NCBI RefSeq assembly: GCF_023155745.1
Contig: NZ_JAKNUS010000007.1
Span: forward strand, 62,001-126,000
Length of the DNA stretch: 64,000 bases
Source: Microbacterium kunmingense
GTDB taxonomy: Bacteria > Actinomycetota > Actinomycetes > Actinomycetales > Microbacteriaceae
Direction: 5' to 3'
How positions within the stretch are numbered: the first letter of the stretch is position 1; every line of letters begins with the position of its first letter. A program made the translations under genes and the position numbers. The notes under the pieces are model-generated. The model was not told where the DNA came from and did not search any database. It worked only from the letters and a program-made list of their open reading frames with translations. Of this stretch, positions 43,041 through 52,279 are shown in pieces.

Positions 43041-44261
43041 TCACGCGGTCTTGATGTACCCGTTCGGGTTCAGGACGTACTTGCGCGCGGCGCCCTGATC
43101 GAACTCCTCGTAGCCGCGCGGGGCGTCATCGAGCGAGATCGGCGTCGCGTTCACCGCCTTGGCGATCTGCACCTTGTCGTGGAGGATCGCCATCATCAGC
43201 TGGCGGTTGTACTTCATCACCGGGCACTGGCCCGTCGTGAACGACAGCGACTTCGCCCATCCCAGACCCAGGCGCAGTGACAGCGAGCCGACCTTCGCAG
43301 CCTCGTCGATGCCGCCCGGGTCACCGGTGACGTAGAGCCCCGGGATGCCGAGGGCACCGCCGGCGGCGGTGAGGTCCATCAGCGAGTTCAGCACCGTCGC
43401 CGGTGCCTCACGGCCGGAGTCCGAGCCGTGCCCGCGGGCCTCGAACCCGACAGCGTCGACCGCGCAGTCGACCTCGGGCACACCGAGGATCTGCTCGATC
43501 TGATCCTTCGGGTCGCCCTGGGAGACGTCGACGGTCTCCGCGCCGAATGAGCGTGCCTGGGCGAGGCGCTCCTCGTTCAGGTCGCCGACGATGACGACCG
43601 CCGCGCCCAGGAGCTGAGCACCCACGGCAGCGGCGAGCCCGACGGGACCCGCGCCGGCGATGTAGACCGTCGAGCCCGGACCGACTCCGGCGGTGTAGGC
43701 GCCGTGGAAGCCGGTCGGGAAGATGTCGGACAGCATCGTCAGGTCGAGGATCTTCTCGAGGGCCTGATCGCGGTCGGGGAACTTCAGCAGGTTCCAGTCG
43801 GCGTAGGGCACCAGCACGAACTCCGCCTGGCCGCCCACCCAGCCGCCCATGTCGACGTAGCCGTAGGCGCTGCCGGGCCGGTCGGGGTTGACGTTGAGGC
43901 AGATCCCGGTCTTGCCCTCCTTGCAGTTGCGGCACCGGCCGCAGGCGATGTTGAAGGGGACCGAGACGATGTCGCCCACCTTGATGAACTCGACGTCGGG
44001 CCCCACCTCGACGACCTCGCCGGTGATCTCGTGTCCGAGCACGAGGCCCTCCGGCGCTGTCGTGCGACCCCGGACCATGTGCTGGTCGGAACCGCAGATG
44101 TTCGTCGACACCGTCTTGAGGATCGCGCCGTGCGGCACCTTCCGCCCGACGTTCGCCGGGTTCACGCCCGGCCCGTCCTTGAGTTCGAACTCCGGGTAGG
44201 CGGTGTCGATCACCTCGACCACCCCGGGGCCCTTGTACGCGACAGCTCTGTTCGTTGACAT
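43041..44261 (-). CDS. fdhA: Zinc alcohol dehydrogenase, glutathione-independent formaldehyde dehydrogenase family
   Basis: The 406-residue protein matches the Pseudomonas putida formaldehyde dehydrogenase group: NICGSDQHM with catalytic Cys and its GRT helix, GHEITGEVVEVG with His and Glu, CGRCRNCKEGKTGIC with four Cys of the structural zinc, and the Rossmann motif IAGAGPVGLAAAVGAQLLGA near 190. A long insertion near 240-300 separates it from common alcohol dehydrogenases and fits tightly bound NAD. It probably oxidises formaldehyde or other aldehydes. ATG 44261 has AGAGG six bases upstream; the adjacent ATG 44264 would leave only three. Confidence 0.92.
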   Translation of the reverse strand: MSTNRAVAYKGPGVVEVIDTAYPEFELKDGPGVNPANVGRKVPHGAILKTVSTNICGSDQHMVRGRTTAPEGLVLGHEITGEVVEVGPDVEFIKVGDIVSVPFNIACGRCRNCKEGKTGICLNVNPDRPGSAYGYVDMGGWVGGQAEFVLVPYADWNLLKFPDRDQALEKILDLTMLSDIFPTGFHGAYTAGVGPGSTVYIAGAGPVGLAAAVGAQLLGAAVVIVGDLNEERLAQARSFGAETVDVSQGDPKDQIEQILGVPEVDCAVDAVGFEARGHGSDSGREAPATVLNSLMDLTAAGGALGIPGLYVTGDPGGIDEAAKVGSLSLRLGLGWAKSLSFTTGQCPVMKYNRQLMMAILHDKVQIAKAVNATPISLDDAPRGYEEFDQGAARKYVLNPNGYIKTA

Positions 44262-44403
44262 CATCGTCCTCTCGTCGTGCGCGACACGAAGGGTGCATCG
44301 CACCCTCCTGGGTCGAGCATGACCGGCGCGTGGGTGAGGCACCATGCCTTGACAGGAAGAGGTTTTCCGAGAAGACGAGCGACCGCACCGCCTGGGAAAG
44401 ACG

Positions 44404-44438
44404 AAGCCCCCGCCCGGAAAATCCCCGGTCGGGGGCTT
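44404..44438 (-). terminator. Rho-independent terminator after tRNA-Leu
   Basis: Arms AAGCCCCCG (44404-44412) and CGGGGGCTT (44430-44438) form a 9-bp stem. On the minus strand it follows the tRNA by 11 bases, and TCGTCTTTCC comes next. Confidence 0.8.
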
Positions 44439-44449
44439 GATCGTCGCTG

Positions 44450-44533
44450 TGCGCGAGGGGGGAGTTGAACCCCCACGCCCTTTCGGGCACTGGCACCTGA
44501 AGCCAGCGCGTCTGCCTATTCCGCCACTCGCGC
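44450..44533 (-). tRNA. tRNA-Leu(CAG)
   Basis: The 84-base gene on the minus strand folds with a 7-bp acceptor stem (GCGCGAG/CTCGCGC), a long variable arm (GCCCGAAAGGGC) typical of class II tRNA, T-arm GGGGGTTCAACTCCCCC and anticodon loop TTCAGGT, i.e. CAG. Discriminator A; no encoded CCA. Confidence 0.96.
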
Positions 44534-44667
44534 GAGCCGAGGGTCACTGACCCGCGAAACTCAACTTCCCGAGGATATCACGCCGCTCAGCCCGCCTTCG
44601 GCCGGCCCGTGGCATCCGCCCTCGCTCTCCCCGGCGCGTTCCGGGGCTCTGTCGCGGGCGAGTTCAG

Positions 44668-44729
44668 CCGCGACCCGTCGATGAATGCTGCCCAGGATGC
44701 CGTGAACCCGCCCTTTTCGACGGCTCGCG
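44668..44729. repeat. 63-bp palindromic element, copy 2
   Basis: Left arm CCGCGACCCGTCGAT (44668-44682) and right arm TTCGACGGCTCGCGG (44715-44729) pair with two mismatches. The loop carries AGGATGCC and CCCTTTT. The flank GCGCGGGAAGC after it also follows copy 3, so the repeat unit may be about 80 bases. Confidence 0.78.
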
Positions 44730-44781
44730 GCCCAGCGCGGGAAGCCCGGCTCTCCGCGACCAGCCGCGACGCGCGAACGGA

Positions 44782-44844
44782 CCGCGACCCGTCGATAAAC
44801 GCTGCCCGGGATGCCGCGAACCCGCATCCATCGACGGGTCGCGG
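44782..44844. repeat. 63-bp palindromic element, copy 3
   Basis: Perfect 15-bp arms CCGCGACCCGTCGAT (44782-44796) and ATCGACGGGTCGCGG (44830-44844), loop 33 bases with GGATGCCGCG. It is in direct tandem with copy 2 at a distance of 114 bases. Confidence 0.82.
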
Positions 44845-44970
44845 CCCACCGCGGGGAAGCCAGGCCGTCCGCACGCGGCCCAGGCAGGGGGCCGTGCGCC
44901 CGGCCAGCCAAAGCCCACCCGCCGCGATCGCGGACGCGCGCGACGCGTGTCGCAGGCGGTGTGGATCGCC

Positions 44971-44985
44971 TGTCCAGGCTGGACA
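44971..44985. promoter_or_regulatory. Palindrome in the fhaA upstream region
   Basis: TGTCCAG and CTGGACA are perfect 7-base arms around one central base. It lies about 40 bases before the fhaA start and overlaps a possible -35 (TGGACA). It may be an operator of the cell-division kinase operon; no regulator is assigned. Confidence 0.4.
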
Positions 44986-45025
44986 ACTAACATGTACCGA
45001 CTGGATCGCCTGCCTGAGGAGCCCC

Positions 45026-45766
45026 GTGGGACTACTAGACAGCTTCGAGAAGGGACTCGAACGCGCCGTCAACAGCGCCTTCGCCAAGACCTTCCGTAGC
45101 GGGATCCAGCCTGTCGAGATCGCGTCCGCGCTCCGCAGCGAACTGGACAAGAAGGCCGCCGTCGTCAGCCGCGACCGCATCCTCACCCCGCACACCTTCA
45201 CCGTGCGTCTCGCCCCGAGCGACGACGAGCGCATGCGCGCGATCGGCCCCGCCCTGGGCGAGGAGCTCCAGTCGCTCGTCGAGAAGCATGCCCGTGCACA
45301 GGGCTACAGCTTCGCCGGCCCCGTGACCATCACGCTCGAGCGCGACGACCAGCTCTCGACCGGGACGCTCCGGGTGGACAGCTCCAGCGCCGAGGGCGCG
45401 GTCTCGTGGCGCGGCGTGATCGACGTCGAGGGCAAGCGGCACCCGCTGCTGAAGGGCCGCACCGTCATCGGTCGCGGGAGCGACGCCGACGTCACCATCT
45501 CGGATGCCGGGACGAGCCGCAAGCACGTCGAGGTGCTGTGGGACGGCGAGCGCGCGATGGTCCGCGACCTGGGGTCGACCAACGGCACCCTCCTGAACGG
45601 CAGCCGGGTGAGCGAAGCCCCGCTCTCGCCGGATTCCACCATCACGATCGGACGAACCGATATCGTCTTCCGCGTGGTGGCGCAGGCGGTACCTCCGCGG
45701 CCGTCCCGGCCGGCTCCCGACGCGACGCGCGCCTTCGATATCCGCGAACAGGGGCCGCTGCCGTGA
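45026..45766 (+). CDS. fhaA: FHA-domain protein FhaA (DUF3662)
   Basis: The 246-residue protein has an N-terminal DUF3662 domain (about 1-120: LLDSFEKGLERAVNSAFAKTF, SGIQPVEIASALR) and a C-terminal FHA domain (about 150-220: TVIGRGSDADVTISDAGTSR, KHVEVLWDG, DLGSTNGTLLNG). The FHA domain binds phosphothreonine on PknA/PknB targets. It is shorter than the mycobacterial FhaA (about 527 residues) because it lacks the long middle linker. GTG 45026 follows GAGGAG; the next gene overlaps its stop by four bases. Confidence 0.93.
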   Translation: MGLLDSFEKGLERAVNSAFAKTFRSGIQPVEIASALRSELDKKAAVVSRDRILTPHTFTVRLAPSDDERMRAIGPALGEELQSLVEKHARAQGYSFAGPVTITLERDDQLSTGTLRVDSSSAEGAVSWRGVIDVEGKRHPLLKGRTVIGRGSDADVTISDAGTSRKHVEVLWDGERAMVRDLGSTNGTLLNGSRVSEAPLSPDSTITIGRTDIVFRVVAQAVPPRPSRPAPDATRAFDIREQGPLP

Positions 45767-46323
45767 GTGAACTGACCCTCCTGCTCCTGCGCATCGGCTT
45801 TCTGGTGCTGCTGTGGTTCTTCGTCTTCGCGGTCGTCTATTCGCTGCGCGCCGACCTGTTCGGCATGAAGGCGCGGAAGATGCCCGAGCCCGCCGCCGCG
45901 GCAGCCGCCCCCGCGGCCCCCGCCGTGACGAAGTCGCCCGCGTCGCCGTCGGCGCTCACCGAGCCGGTCGCACGAGCCCGCCCGGCCGCCGCCGCCGCCG
46001 CGCCCCAGAAGGGCGGACCGGCGACCCCGTCCACCGTCTCGCGCATCGTCATCACGAGCGGCCCGAAGGCCGGGCTCGAGCTGCCGCTCGGCAGCGAACC
46101 GCTCACGATCGGTCGGTCCAGCGAATCCGGCCTGGTCATCCGCGACGACTACACCTCCAGCCACCACGCCCGCATCATGCTGTGGGGAAATCAGTGGATG
46201 CTGCAGGACCTCGATTCCACCAACGGCACCTGGCACGACGGCGCCCGCGTGTCGGCGCCGGTCGCCATCACGGTCGGTGCGCCCATCCGCGTGGGGGCCA
46301 CCACCTTCGAGCTCCGGAAGTAG
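45763..46323 (+). CDS. fhaB: FHA-domain protein FhaB (FipA)
   Basis: The 186-residue protein has one membrane helix (about 5-28), an Ala/Pro-rich linker and an FHA domain (about 90-185: LPLGSEPLTIGRSSESGLVI, SSHHARIML, DLDSTNGTWHDGARV). FhaB links kinase signalling to the division and wall-synthesis machinery. GTG 45763 overlaps the fhaA stop by four bases. Confidence 0.94.
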   Translation: MSELTLLLLRIGFLVLLWFFVFAVVYSLRADLFGMKARKMPEPAAAAAAPAAPAVTKSPASPSALTEPVARARPAAAAAAPQKGGPATPSTVSRIVITSGPKAGLELPLGSEPLTIGRSSESGLVIRDDYTSSHHARIMLWGNQWMLQDLDSTNGTWHDGARVSAPVAITVGAPIRVGATTFELRK

Positions 46324-46341
46324 CGGACGGACCCCTTCTCC

Positions 46342-47580
46342 ATGGTCTTCCAGGGCTCGAGCGCCGCGATCTCGCACACCGGCAAGGTGCGCTCCAACAA
46401 CCAGGACTCCGGGTACGCCGGGTCGAACCTCTTCGTCGTCGCCGACGGCATGGGCGGCCACGCGGGCGGGGATGTCGCCTCGAGCCTGGCCATCGAGCGC
46501 CTGCGCGACCTCGACGATTCGTTCTCGTCGACCTCCGAGGCCGAGCGGGCGCTCCGCGACGCCATCGCCGAGACCGCACAGCACCTCATCGACACCGTCG
46601 GCGTCAAGCCCGAGCTCGCGGGCATGGGAACCACGGTCAGCGCGCTGCTGATGGTCGACGACTACGCCGTCATCGCCCACATCGGCGACTCGCGGATCTA
46701 TCTGTACCGCGATGGTGCGCTGACGCAGATCACCACCGACCACACCTTCGTCCAGCGGCTGGTCGACTCCGGGCGCATCACCCCCGAGGAGGCGCGGTAC
46801 CACCCGCGGCGCTCGGTGCTGATGCGGGTGCTCGGCGACATGGATCCCGATCCCGAGGTCGACACGTTCATCATGCCGACCCAGCCCGGCGACCGGTGGC
46901 TGCTGTGCTCGGACGGACTGTCGGGCGTGGTCGACGATCCCCACACCGCCAAGGCCCTGGGGCTCGGCCTCGCCCCCGGCCGCACCGCCGACGCGCTGCT
47001 GAAGCAGGCCCTCGACGGCGGTGCCCCCGACAACGTCACCATCGTCCTGGTCGACGTCGGCGGGCAGCATCCGGTCTTCTTCGGCACCCCCACCATCGTC
47101 GGCTCCGCCTCCAACCCCATCGGCGTGGAGGTGCCGGCCGCGCGCCCCGGCCGCAGCAGCTGGCTGCACCCCAACCGCGGAGCGGCGAACGAGCCCACCC
47201 ACTTCGAACCCGACGCCGAGTTCCTCGAGGAGCTCATCGAAGAAGACCGTCGTCGCGCCCGCCGTCGCCGGATCGCGTGGTTCGCGGGGCTCATCCTCGT
47301 GATCGCGGCGCTGGCGACCACGCTGATCCTGGCCTACCAGTGGACTCAGACCCGCTACTTCGTGGGCGCCGACGACGACACCGTCGTCATCTACCGCGGT
47401 GTCCAGCAGGACATCGGTCCGCTGTCGCTGTCGACCCCGTTCGAGGACACCGGCATCGACCTGTCCGACCTTCCCCCGTTCTCGCGCACCACGGTCGAAA
47501 GGACGATCTCGGCGCAGTCGCTCGAGGACGCCCGCACGATCGCCGATCGACTGCGCATCGCCGCGGAGGCGAACTCATGA
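46342..47580 (+). CDS. pstP: PP2C-type Ser/Thr protein phosphatase PstP
   Basis: The 412-residue protein has a cytoplasmic PP2C domain (about 5-240): RSNNQD, VVADGMGGHAGGDVAS, AHIGDSRIYLYRDG, TTDHTFVQRLVD, SDGLSGVVDD and GAPDNVTIVLVDV with the metal-binding Asp residues. A juxtamembrane segment rich in Glu and Arg, one membrane helix (about 312-335) and an extracellular tail of about 75 residues follow. It reverses PknA/PknB phosphorylation. The gap to fhaB is 18 bases; the stop overlaps the rodA start. Confidence 0.95.
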   Translation: MVFQGSSAAISHTGKVRSNNQDSGYAGSNLFVVADGMGGHAGGDVASSLAIERLRDLDDSFSSTSEAERALRDAIAETAQHLIDTVGVKPELAGMGTTVSALLMVDDYAVIAHIGDSRIYLYRDGALTQITTDHTFVQRLVDSGRITPEEARYHPRRSVLMRVLGDMDPDPEVDTFIMPTQPGDRWLLCSDGLSGVVDDPHTAKALGLGLAPGRTADALLKQALDGGAPDNVTIVLVDVGGQHPVFFGTPTIVGSASNPIGVEVPAARPGRSSWLHPNRGAANEPTHFEPDAEFLEELIEEDRRRARRRRIAWFAGLILVIAALATTLILAYQWTQTRYFVGADDDTVVIYRGVQQDIGPLSLSTPFEDTGIDLSDLPPFSRTTVERTISAQSLEDARTIADRLRIAAEANS

Positions 47581-48983
47581 CCGCTGCCCCTCCCGGCGTC
47601 ACCCGACCCGACGCCGCCTCGACCGACACCGCGGTGATCCGCGCGCTCAAGCGCATTCGCGTGCCGCAGACCCAGCGCAACCGCGAGCTGTTCCTGCTCC
47701 TCTTCGCCTGCGCGCTCACCTGGGCCGCCGTCGCCCTGGTGCAGCTGGGCGCGATCGGCGCGATCGAGCCGACGTTCCTCTACTACTGCGGCGGGCTCAC
47801 CGTGCTCGTGCTGGCGCTGCACATCGTGCTGCGCTTCCGCGCCCGCGACGCCGACCCGTTCGTCGTGCCGATCGCGACGATCCTCACCGGCCTCGGCATC
47901 GCGATGATCTACCGCATCGACATCGCCATCCGCCAGGAGGGGTGGGATGCCGCCTCGACCCGCCAGATGGCGTGGGCGGCGATCGCCGTGATCGCCGCGG
48001 TGGTCGTGGTGATCTTCCTCCGCAACTACCGGGTGCTCTTCCGCTACACCTACGTCTCCGGCTTCGCCGGCATCGCGCTGCTGCTGCTGCCGATCGTGCC
48101 GGGTCTCGGCACCGACGCGAACGCCGACGTCTGGGTCTCGCTCGGCTTCGTGTCGTTCCAGCCGGGTGAGCTCGCCAAGATCGCGCTGGCGATCTTCTTC
48201 GCCGGCTATCTCGTCCGCACCCGCGAGAGTCTGACCTCGACCGGCACCCGGTTCCTCGGCATGACCTGGCCCCGTGCCCGCGAGCTCGGACCTCTGCTCG
48301 TGATCTGGCTCGTCTCGCTCGGCATCATCGTCATGCAGCGCGACCTCGGCACCGGCACGCTCATCTTCGGCATGTTCGTCGCGATGCTCTACGTCGCCAC
48401 CGGCAAGACCAGCTGGGTGCTCATCGGCGTGACCCTCGCCGCCTCCGGGGCCTTCCTCGCCTCGCGCGTGCTGCCCTACGTCGGTGGGCGCTTCGCCAAC
48501 TGGCTGAACGCCTTCGACCCCGAGATCATCGAGCGCTCCGGCGGCAGCTACCAGCTCGTGCAGGGCATCTTCGGGCTCGCTCACGGCGGACTGATCGGCA
48601 CCGGTCTCGGCCAGGGCCGACCGTACATCACGCCGCTGTCGCAGAGCGACTACATCCTCCCGAGCCTCGGCGAAGAGCTCGGCCTCGTCGGCGTCTTCGC
48701 GATCCTGTGCCTGTACATGGTCTTCGTCAGCCGCGGCATCCGCATCGGGCTGGCGGGACAGGATGACTTCGGCAAGCTCCTGGCCACGGGCTTGGCGTTC
48801 ACGATCGCGCTGCAGGTGTTCATCATGGTGGGCGGCGTCACCCGCCTCATCCCGCTGACCGGTCTGACGACCCCCTTCCTCGCGGCGGGCGGGTCGTCGC
48901 TCGTGGCGAACTGGATCATCGTGGCCCTGCTCCTGCGCATCTCCGCCGCCGTCCGCTCCCGCCCCCGGGTGGTGATCGGATGA
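47577..48983 (+). CDS. rodA: Peptidoglycan polymerase RodA/FtsW family
   Basis: The 468-residue SEDS protein has ten or more membrane helices. Motifs are QPGELAKIALAIFFAGYL near 195-212, MQRDLGTGTLIFGMF near 255-269 (catalytic Asp), GGSYQLVQGIFGLAHGG with GTGLGQGRP near 321-350, and DYILPSLGEELGLVG near 357-371. It polymerises glycan strands from lipid II. It overlaps pstP and pbpA by four bases, so its partner transpeptidase PbpA is produced with it. Confidence 0.95.
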   Translation: MTAAPPGVTRPDAASTDTAVIRALKRIRVPQTQRNRELFLLLFACALTWAAVALVQLGAIGAIEPTFLYYCGGLTVLVLALHIVLRFRARDADPFVVPIATILTGLGIAMIYRIDIAIRQEGWDAASTRQMAWAAIAVIAAVVVVIFLRNYRVLFRYTYVSGFAGIALLLLPIVPGLGTDANADVWVSLGFVSFQPGELAKIALAIFFAGYLVRTRESLTSTGTRFLGMTWPRARELGPLLVIWLVSLGIIVMQRDLGTGTLIFGMFVAMLYVATGKTSWVLIGVTLAASGAFLASRVLPYVGGRFANWLNAFDPEIIERSGGSYQLVQGIFGLAHGGLIGTGLGQGRPYITPLSQSDYILPSLGEELGLVGVFAILCLYMVFVSRGIRIGLAGQDDFGKLLATGLAFTIALQVFIMVGGVTRLIPLTGLTTPFLAAGGSSLVANWIIVALLLRISAAVRSRPRVVIG

Positions 48984-50437
48984 CGAAGGAACTGCGCCGA
49001 CTCAGCATCATCGTGCTGCTGATGTTCCTCGCCCTCTTCGGGTCGACGAGCATCATCCAGGTCATCCAGGCGGAGACCCTCGCCGCGAATTCAGCCAACA
49101 CACGCTCGCTCTACGACTCGTACGAGGTGCAGCGCGGCTCGATCGTGGCGAGCGGCATCGAGATCGCGTCATCCGTCCCCTCCGACGACGTCTACAGCTG
49201 GCAGCGGGTATATCAGAACGGCGACATGTGGGCGCCGGTCACCGGGTACATCAATCCCGCCCTGGGATCGTCCACCGGGATCGAGCAGGCGATGAACGGC
49301 GAACTCAGCGGCACCTCGAACTCGCAGTTCCTCTCCCGGATCGAGCGGATCTTCACCGGACAGCCGCCCCGGGGGTCGAACGTCGAATTGAGTCTGGATG
49401 CCACGGTGCAGCAGGCCGCCTACGACGCCCTCGGCGACCTGCAGGGCGCCGTCATCGCGATCGAGCCCGACACCGGGCGGGTGCTCGCGCTCGTGACGAG
49501 CCCCAGCTACGACACGAACTCGCTGGCGATCCACGATCCCGAGCAGGTCAACGCCACCTACGAGCAGCTGCTGGCCGACCCCGCCGACCCGCTCATCAAC
49601 CGGGCAATCGGCGGCGACCTGAACCCGCCAGGGTCGACCTTCAAGCTCGTGGTGGCCTCGGCCGCGCTCGCGTCGGGCGACTACACCCCCGAGTCGGAGC
49701 TCCCCAATCCCGCGGTGTATCAGCTGCCGCAGTCGAGCAACGTCGTCTTCAACGCCAGCCGCGGTGCCTGCGGTCCGGGCGACACCGTGACCCTCGCCGA
49801 GGCGCTGCGCCTGAGCTGCAACATCCCGTTCGCCGAACTCGCCGTCGAACTCGGTGACACCGCGATCCGCGAAGAGGCCGAGAAGTACGGCTTCAACCGC
49901 AGCTTCGACATCCCGCTCACGTCGACCGCCTCGCCCTACCCCCGTGCACTCGACGACCCGCAGACCGCCCTCACCGGCTTCGGCCAGGGTCAGGTCGATG
50001 CAACGCCGCTGCAGATCGCGATGGTCTCGGCCGGCATCGCCAACGGCGGCGTCGTGATGAATCCCCGCATGGTCGACCAGGTCATCGGTCCCGACCTCTC
50101 GGTACAGCAGACGTTCGAGAACACCGAGTTCGGCCGCGCGCTGGACGAGGACCTGGCCGAGGAGATGGTCACGATGATGGTCGCCAATGTCCAGGACGGC
50201 GCGGCGAGCGGTGCAAGAATAGACGGGGTCGACGTGGCCGGGAAGACCGGCACGGCGGAGAACGGATCAGACGAGCCGTACACGCTCTGGTTCACCGGTT
50301 TCGCACCCGCCGACGACCCCCAGGTCGCCGTCGCGGTGGTCATCGAAGACGGTGGCGGACAGGGCCAGTCCGGCAGCGGGAACACAATCGCGGCGCCCAT
50401 CGCGAAGACGGTCATGGAGGCGGTGTTGGGAAGATGA
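48980..50437 (+). CDS. pbpA: Penicillin-binding protein PbpA (class B)
   Basis: The 485-residue protein has an N-terminal membrane helix (about 8-30), a short pedestal domain starting with [16 protein letters not shown] and a transpeptidase domain: catalytic SxxK at Ser219-Lys222 (PPGSTFKLV), SxN as SCN ([11 protein letters not shown]), KTG in [10 protein letters not shown]. It cross-links glycan made by RodA. The frame overlaps rodA and pknA by four bases. Confidence 0.96.
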   Translation: MTKELRRLSIIVLLMFLALFGSTSIIQVIQAETLAANSANTRSLYDSYEVQRGSIVASGIEIASSVPSDDVYSWQRVYQNGDMWAPVTGYINPALGSSTGIEQAMNGELSGTSNSQFLSRIERIFTGQPPRGSNVELSLDATVQQAAYDALGDLQGAVIAIEPDTGRVLALVTSPSYDTNSLAIHDPEQVNATYEQLLADPADPLINRAIGGDLNPPGSTFKLVVASAALASGDYTPESELPNPAVYQLPQSSNVVFNASRGACGPGDTVTLAEALRLSCNIPFAELAVELGDTAIREEAEKYGFNRSFDIPLTSTASPYPRALDDPQTALTGFGQGQVDATPLQIAMVSAGIANGGVVMNPRMVDQVIGPDLSVQQTFENTEFGRALDEDLAEEMVTMMVANVQDGAASGARIDGVDVAGKTGTAENGSDEPYTLWFTGFAPADDPQVAVAVVIEDGGGQGQSGSGNTIAAPIAKTVMEAVLGR

Positions 50438-52200
50438 GACCGACGCAGGGAGTGACCTTCGGAGGACGCTACGAGCTGGACTCGCGCATCGCCATCGGCG
50501 GCATGGGCGAGGTCTGGGAGGCGACCGACCACGTCATCGGGCGCACCGTCGCCATCAAGATCCTCAAGGACGAGTACATGGGGGACCCCGGGTTCCTCGA
50601 GCGCTTCCGCGCCGAGGCCCGGCACGCCGCCCTCGTGAACCACGAGGGGATCGCCAGCGTCTTCGACTACGGCGAGGAGGCCGGCTCGGCGTTCCTCGTC
50701 ATGGAGCTCGTCCCGGGCGAGGCGCTCTCGACGATCCTCGAGCGCGACGGCGCCCTGTCGACCGACAAGACGCTCGACATCGTCGCTCAGACCGCGGCCG
50801 CACTGCAGGCCGCCCACGCGGCGGGCCTGGTCCACCGCGACATCAAGCCCGGAAACCTCCTCATCACGCCCGACGGTCGTGTGAAGATCACCGACTTCGG
50901 CATCGCCCGCATCGCCGACCAGGTGCCGCTGACCGCGACCGGTCAGGTCATGGGCACCGTGCAGTACCTCTCGCCCGAGCAGGCATCGGGCCACCCGGCT
51001 TCGCCGGCGACCGACATCTACTCGCTCGGCATCGTCGCGTACGAGTCGCTCGCCGGCAAGCGTCCCTTCACCGGGGAGTCGCAGGTCGCGATCGCGATGG
51101 CCCAGATCAACGAGCAGCCGCCGCCGCTGCCGCCGACCGTCGCGCAGCCGGTGCAGAACCTCGTCATGGCGATGATCGCCAAGAAGCCCGAGGACCGCCC
51201 CGCCTCCGCCGCGGCGGTCGCGCGTGCGGCATCCGCCCTCCGCCGGGGCGACCTCGCGGCGGCAGCCGCCGCGGTTCCCGCCATCGCGGGCGCGGCCGCG
51301 CTCGCTGACGACGCCACGCAGCTGCTCGCCCCCGCCGGGGCGACCGCCACGGCGACGCAGATCCTCTCCGCACCACTGCCCGACTACGCCGAGCCGCAGG
51401 AGCCCGAGAAGAAGAAGCGCAGCCGCTGGACCTGGCCGCTCATCGCCCTCATCGTCATCCTGCTGCTGGTGCTCGGCGGGACGCTGTGGGCCCTGTTCGC
51501 CAACCAGGGCGGCGCGTCTCCCGACCCGTCCGGGTCGACGACGACCTCGCGCCCGTCTCCCTCGCAGACGACCCCGTCGGCGACGCCCACGCAGGACCGC
51601 ATCGACCTCGACGCGCTGGGCCTCACCGGCGTCGACTGCGACACCGCTCGGGCCGCGGCCCGCGACGCCGGTGTCCTCACCGTGAACTGCCAGCAGGGCA
51701 ACGCAGCGCCGACGGCCGACGAGGTCTCGCTGGTCTACGACTACGAGCCGCAGGGCTCCGTCACCCCCGACCAGGTGCTGACGCTGTCGTTCTACGGGCC
51801 GCAGACCGAGCTGCCCCAGCCGACCGCGCCGACCCTGAGCTCGGGCACCGTCGCCCCCGGCGGCACGCTCACCGTCAACTGGCAGGGCTACTCCTGCCCG
51901 GCGGGTGAGGGATCGCCCGGCGCCTACACGCTCACCGCGGTGAACGGGACGTTCTCCAACGGCCAGAACACCATGCCGTTCGACACCAACACGCGCCAGG
52001 CGCAGCTGTCGGTGCCCAACAACGCCAGCGGCACGGTGCTCGTCACCTACACCGTAACGTGCACCGGCGGGCCGTCGGGAGAGCGCACGTCGGGCAACTC
52101 GCCCGAGGCGCAGGCGGCCATCCAGGCCGCACCGTCGCCCTCCCCGTCCGACGACAACGGCGGGGGCGAAGGCGGCGGTGACGACGGCGACAACGGCTGA
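50434..52200 (+). CDS. pknA: Ser/Thr protein kinase PknA, with atypical extracellular domain
   Basis: The 588-residue protein has a kinase domain (about 10-275): GGMGEVW near 22-28, Lys42, catalytic loop VHRDIKPGN with Asp136, DFG at 154-156, [12 protein letters not shown] cytoplasmic Ala-rich linker leads to one membrane helix (about 333-355). Outside are a Ser/Thr/Pro linker, one PASTA-like unit (about 390-455: [20 protein letters not shown]) and an Ig-like domain (about 460-560) with the Cys pair of [10 protein letters not shown] and VTCTGG, then a Gly/Asp-rich tail. Mycobacterial PknA has no such ectodomain. It overlaps pbpA by four bases. Confidence 0.94.
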   Translation: MRPTQGVTFGGRYELDSRIAIGGMGEVWEATDHVIGRTVAIKILKDEYMGDPGFLERFRAEARHAALVNHEGIASVFDYGEEAGSAFLVMELVPGEALSTILERDGALSTDKTLDIVAQTAAALQAAHAAGLVHRDIKPGNLLITPDGRVKITDFGIARIADQVPLTATGQVMGTVQYLSPEQASGHPASPATDIYSLGIVAYESLAGKRPFTGESQVAIAMAQINEQPPPLPPTVAQPVQNLVMAMIAKKPEDRPASAAAVARAASALRRGDLAAAAAAVPAIAGAAALADDATQLLAPAGATATATQILSAPLPDYAEPQEPEKKKRSRWTWPLIALIVILLLVLGGTLWALFANQGGASPDPSGSTTTSRPSPSQTTPSATPTQDRIDLDALGLTGVDCDTARAAARDAGVLTVNCQQGNAAPTADEVSLVYDYEPQGSVTPDQVLTLSFYGPQTELPQPTAPTLSSGTVAPGGTLTVNWQGYSCPAGEGSPGAYTLTAVNGTFSNGQNTMPFDTNTRQAQLSVPNNASGTVLVTYTVTCTGGPSGERTSGNSPEAQAAIQAAPSPSPSDDNGGGEGGGDDGDNG

Positions 52201-52279
52201 CCCGCGTCATCCGATCCGGTCCCCAGGAAGACCCCGGTGACCGTCCGTTAGGCTGTACCCGTTCCACCAGGGGGTGACT

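Larger units (their letters stand above)
44534..45025. other. Repeat-rich intergenic region upstream of fhaA
   Basis: These 492 bases contain two 63-bp palindromic elements (44668-44729 and 44782-44844), the 9-mer GGATGCCGC at 44809-44817, and close to fhaA a perfect palindrome TGTCCAG-G-CTGGACA (44971-44985) followed by TGGATCGCCTG twice (44962 and 45002). Translation in all frames gives no recognisable protein. Confidence 0.7.

Noticed and set aside
45304-47202. 632-codon minus-strand open frame across fhaA, fhaB and pstP
   Set aside because: It is a shadow of three certain genes and has no promoter, ribosome-binding site or domain.
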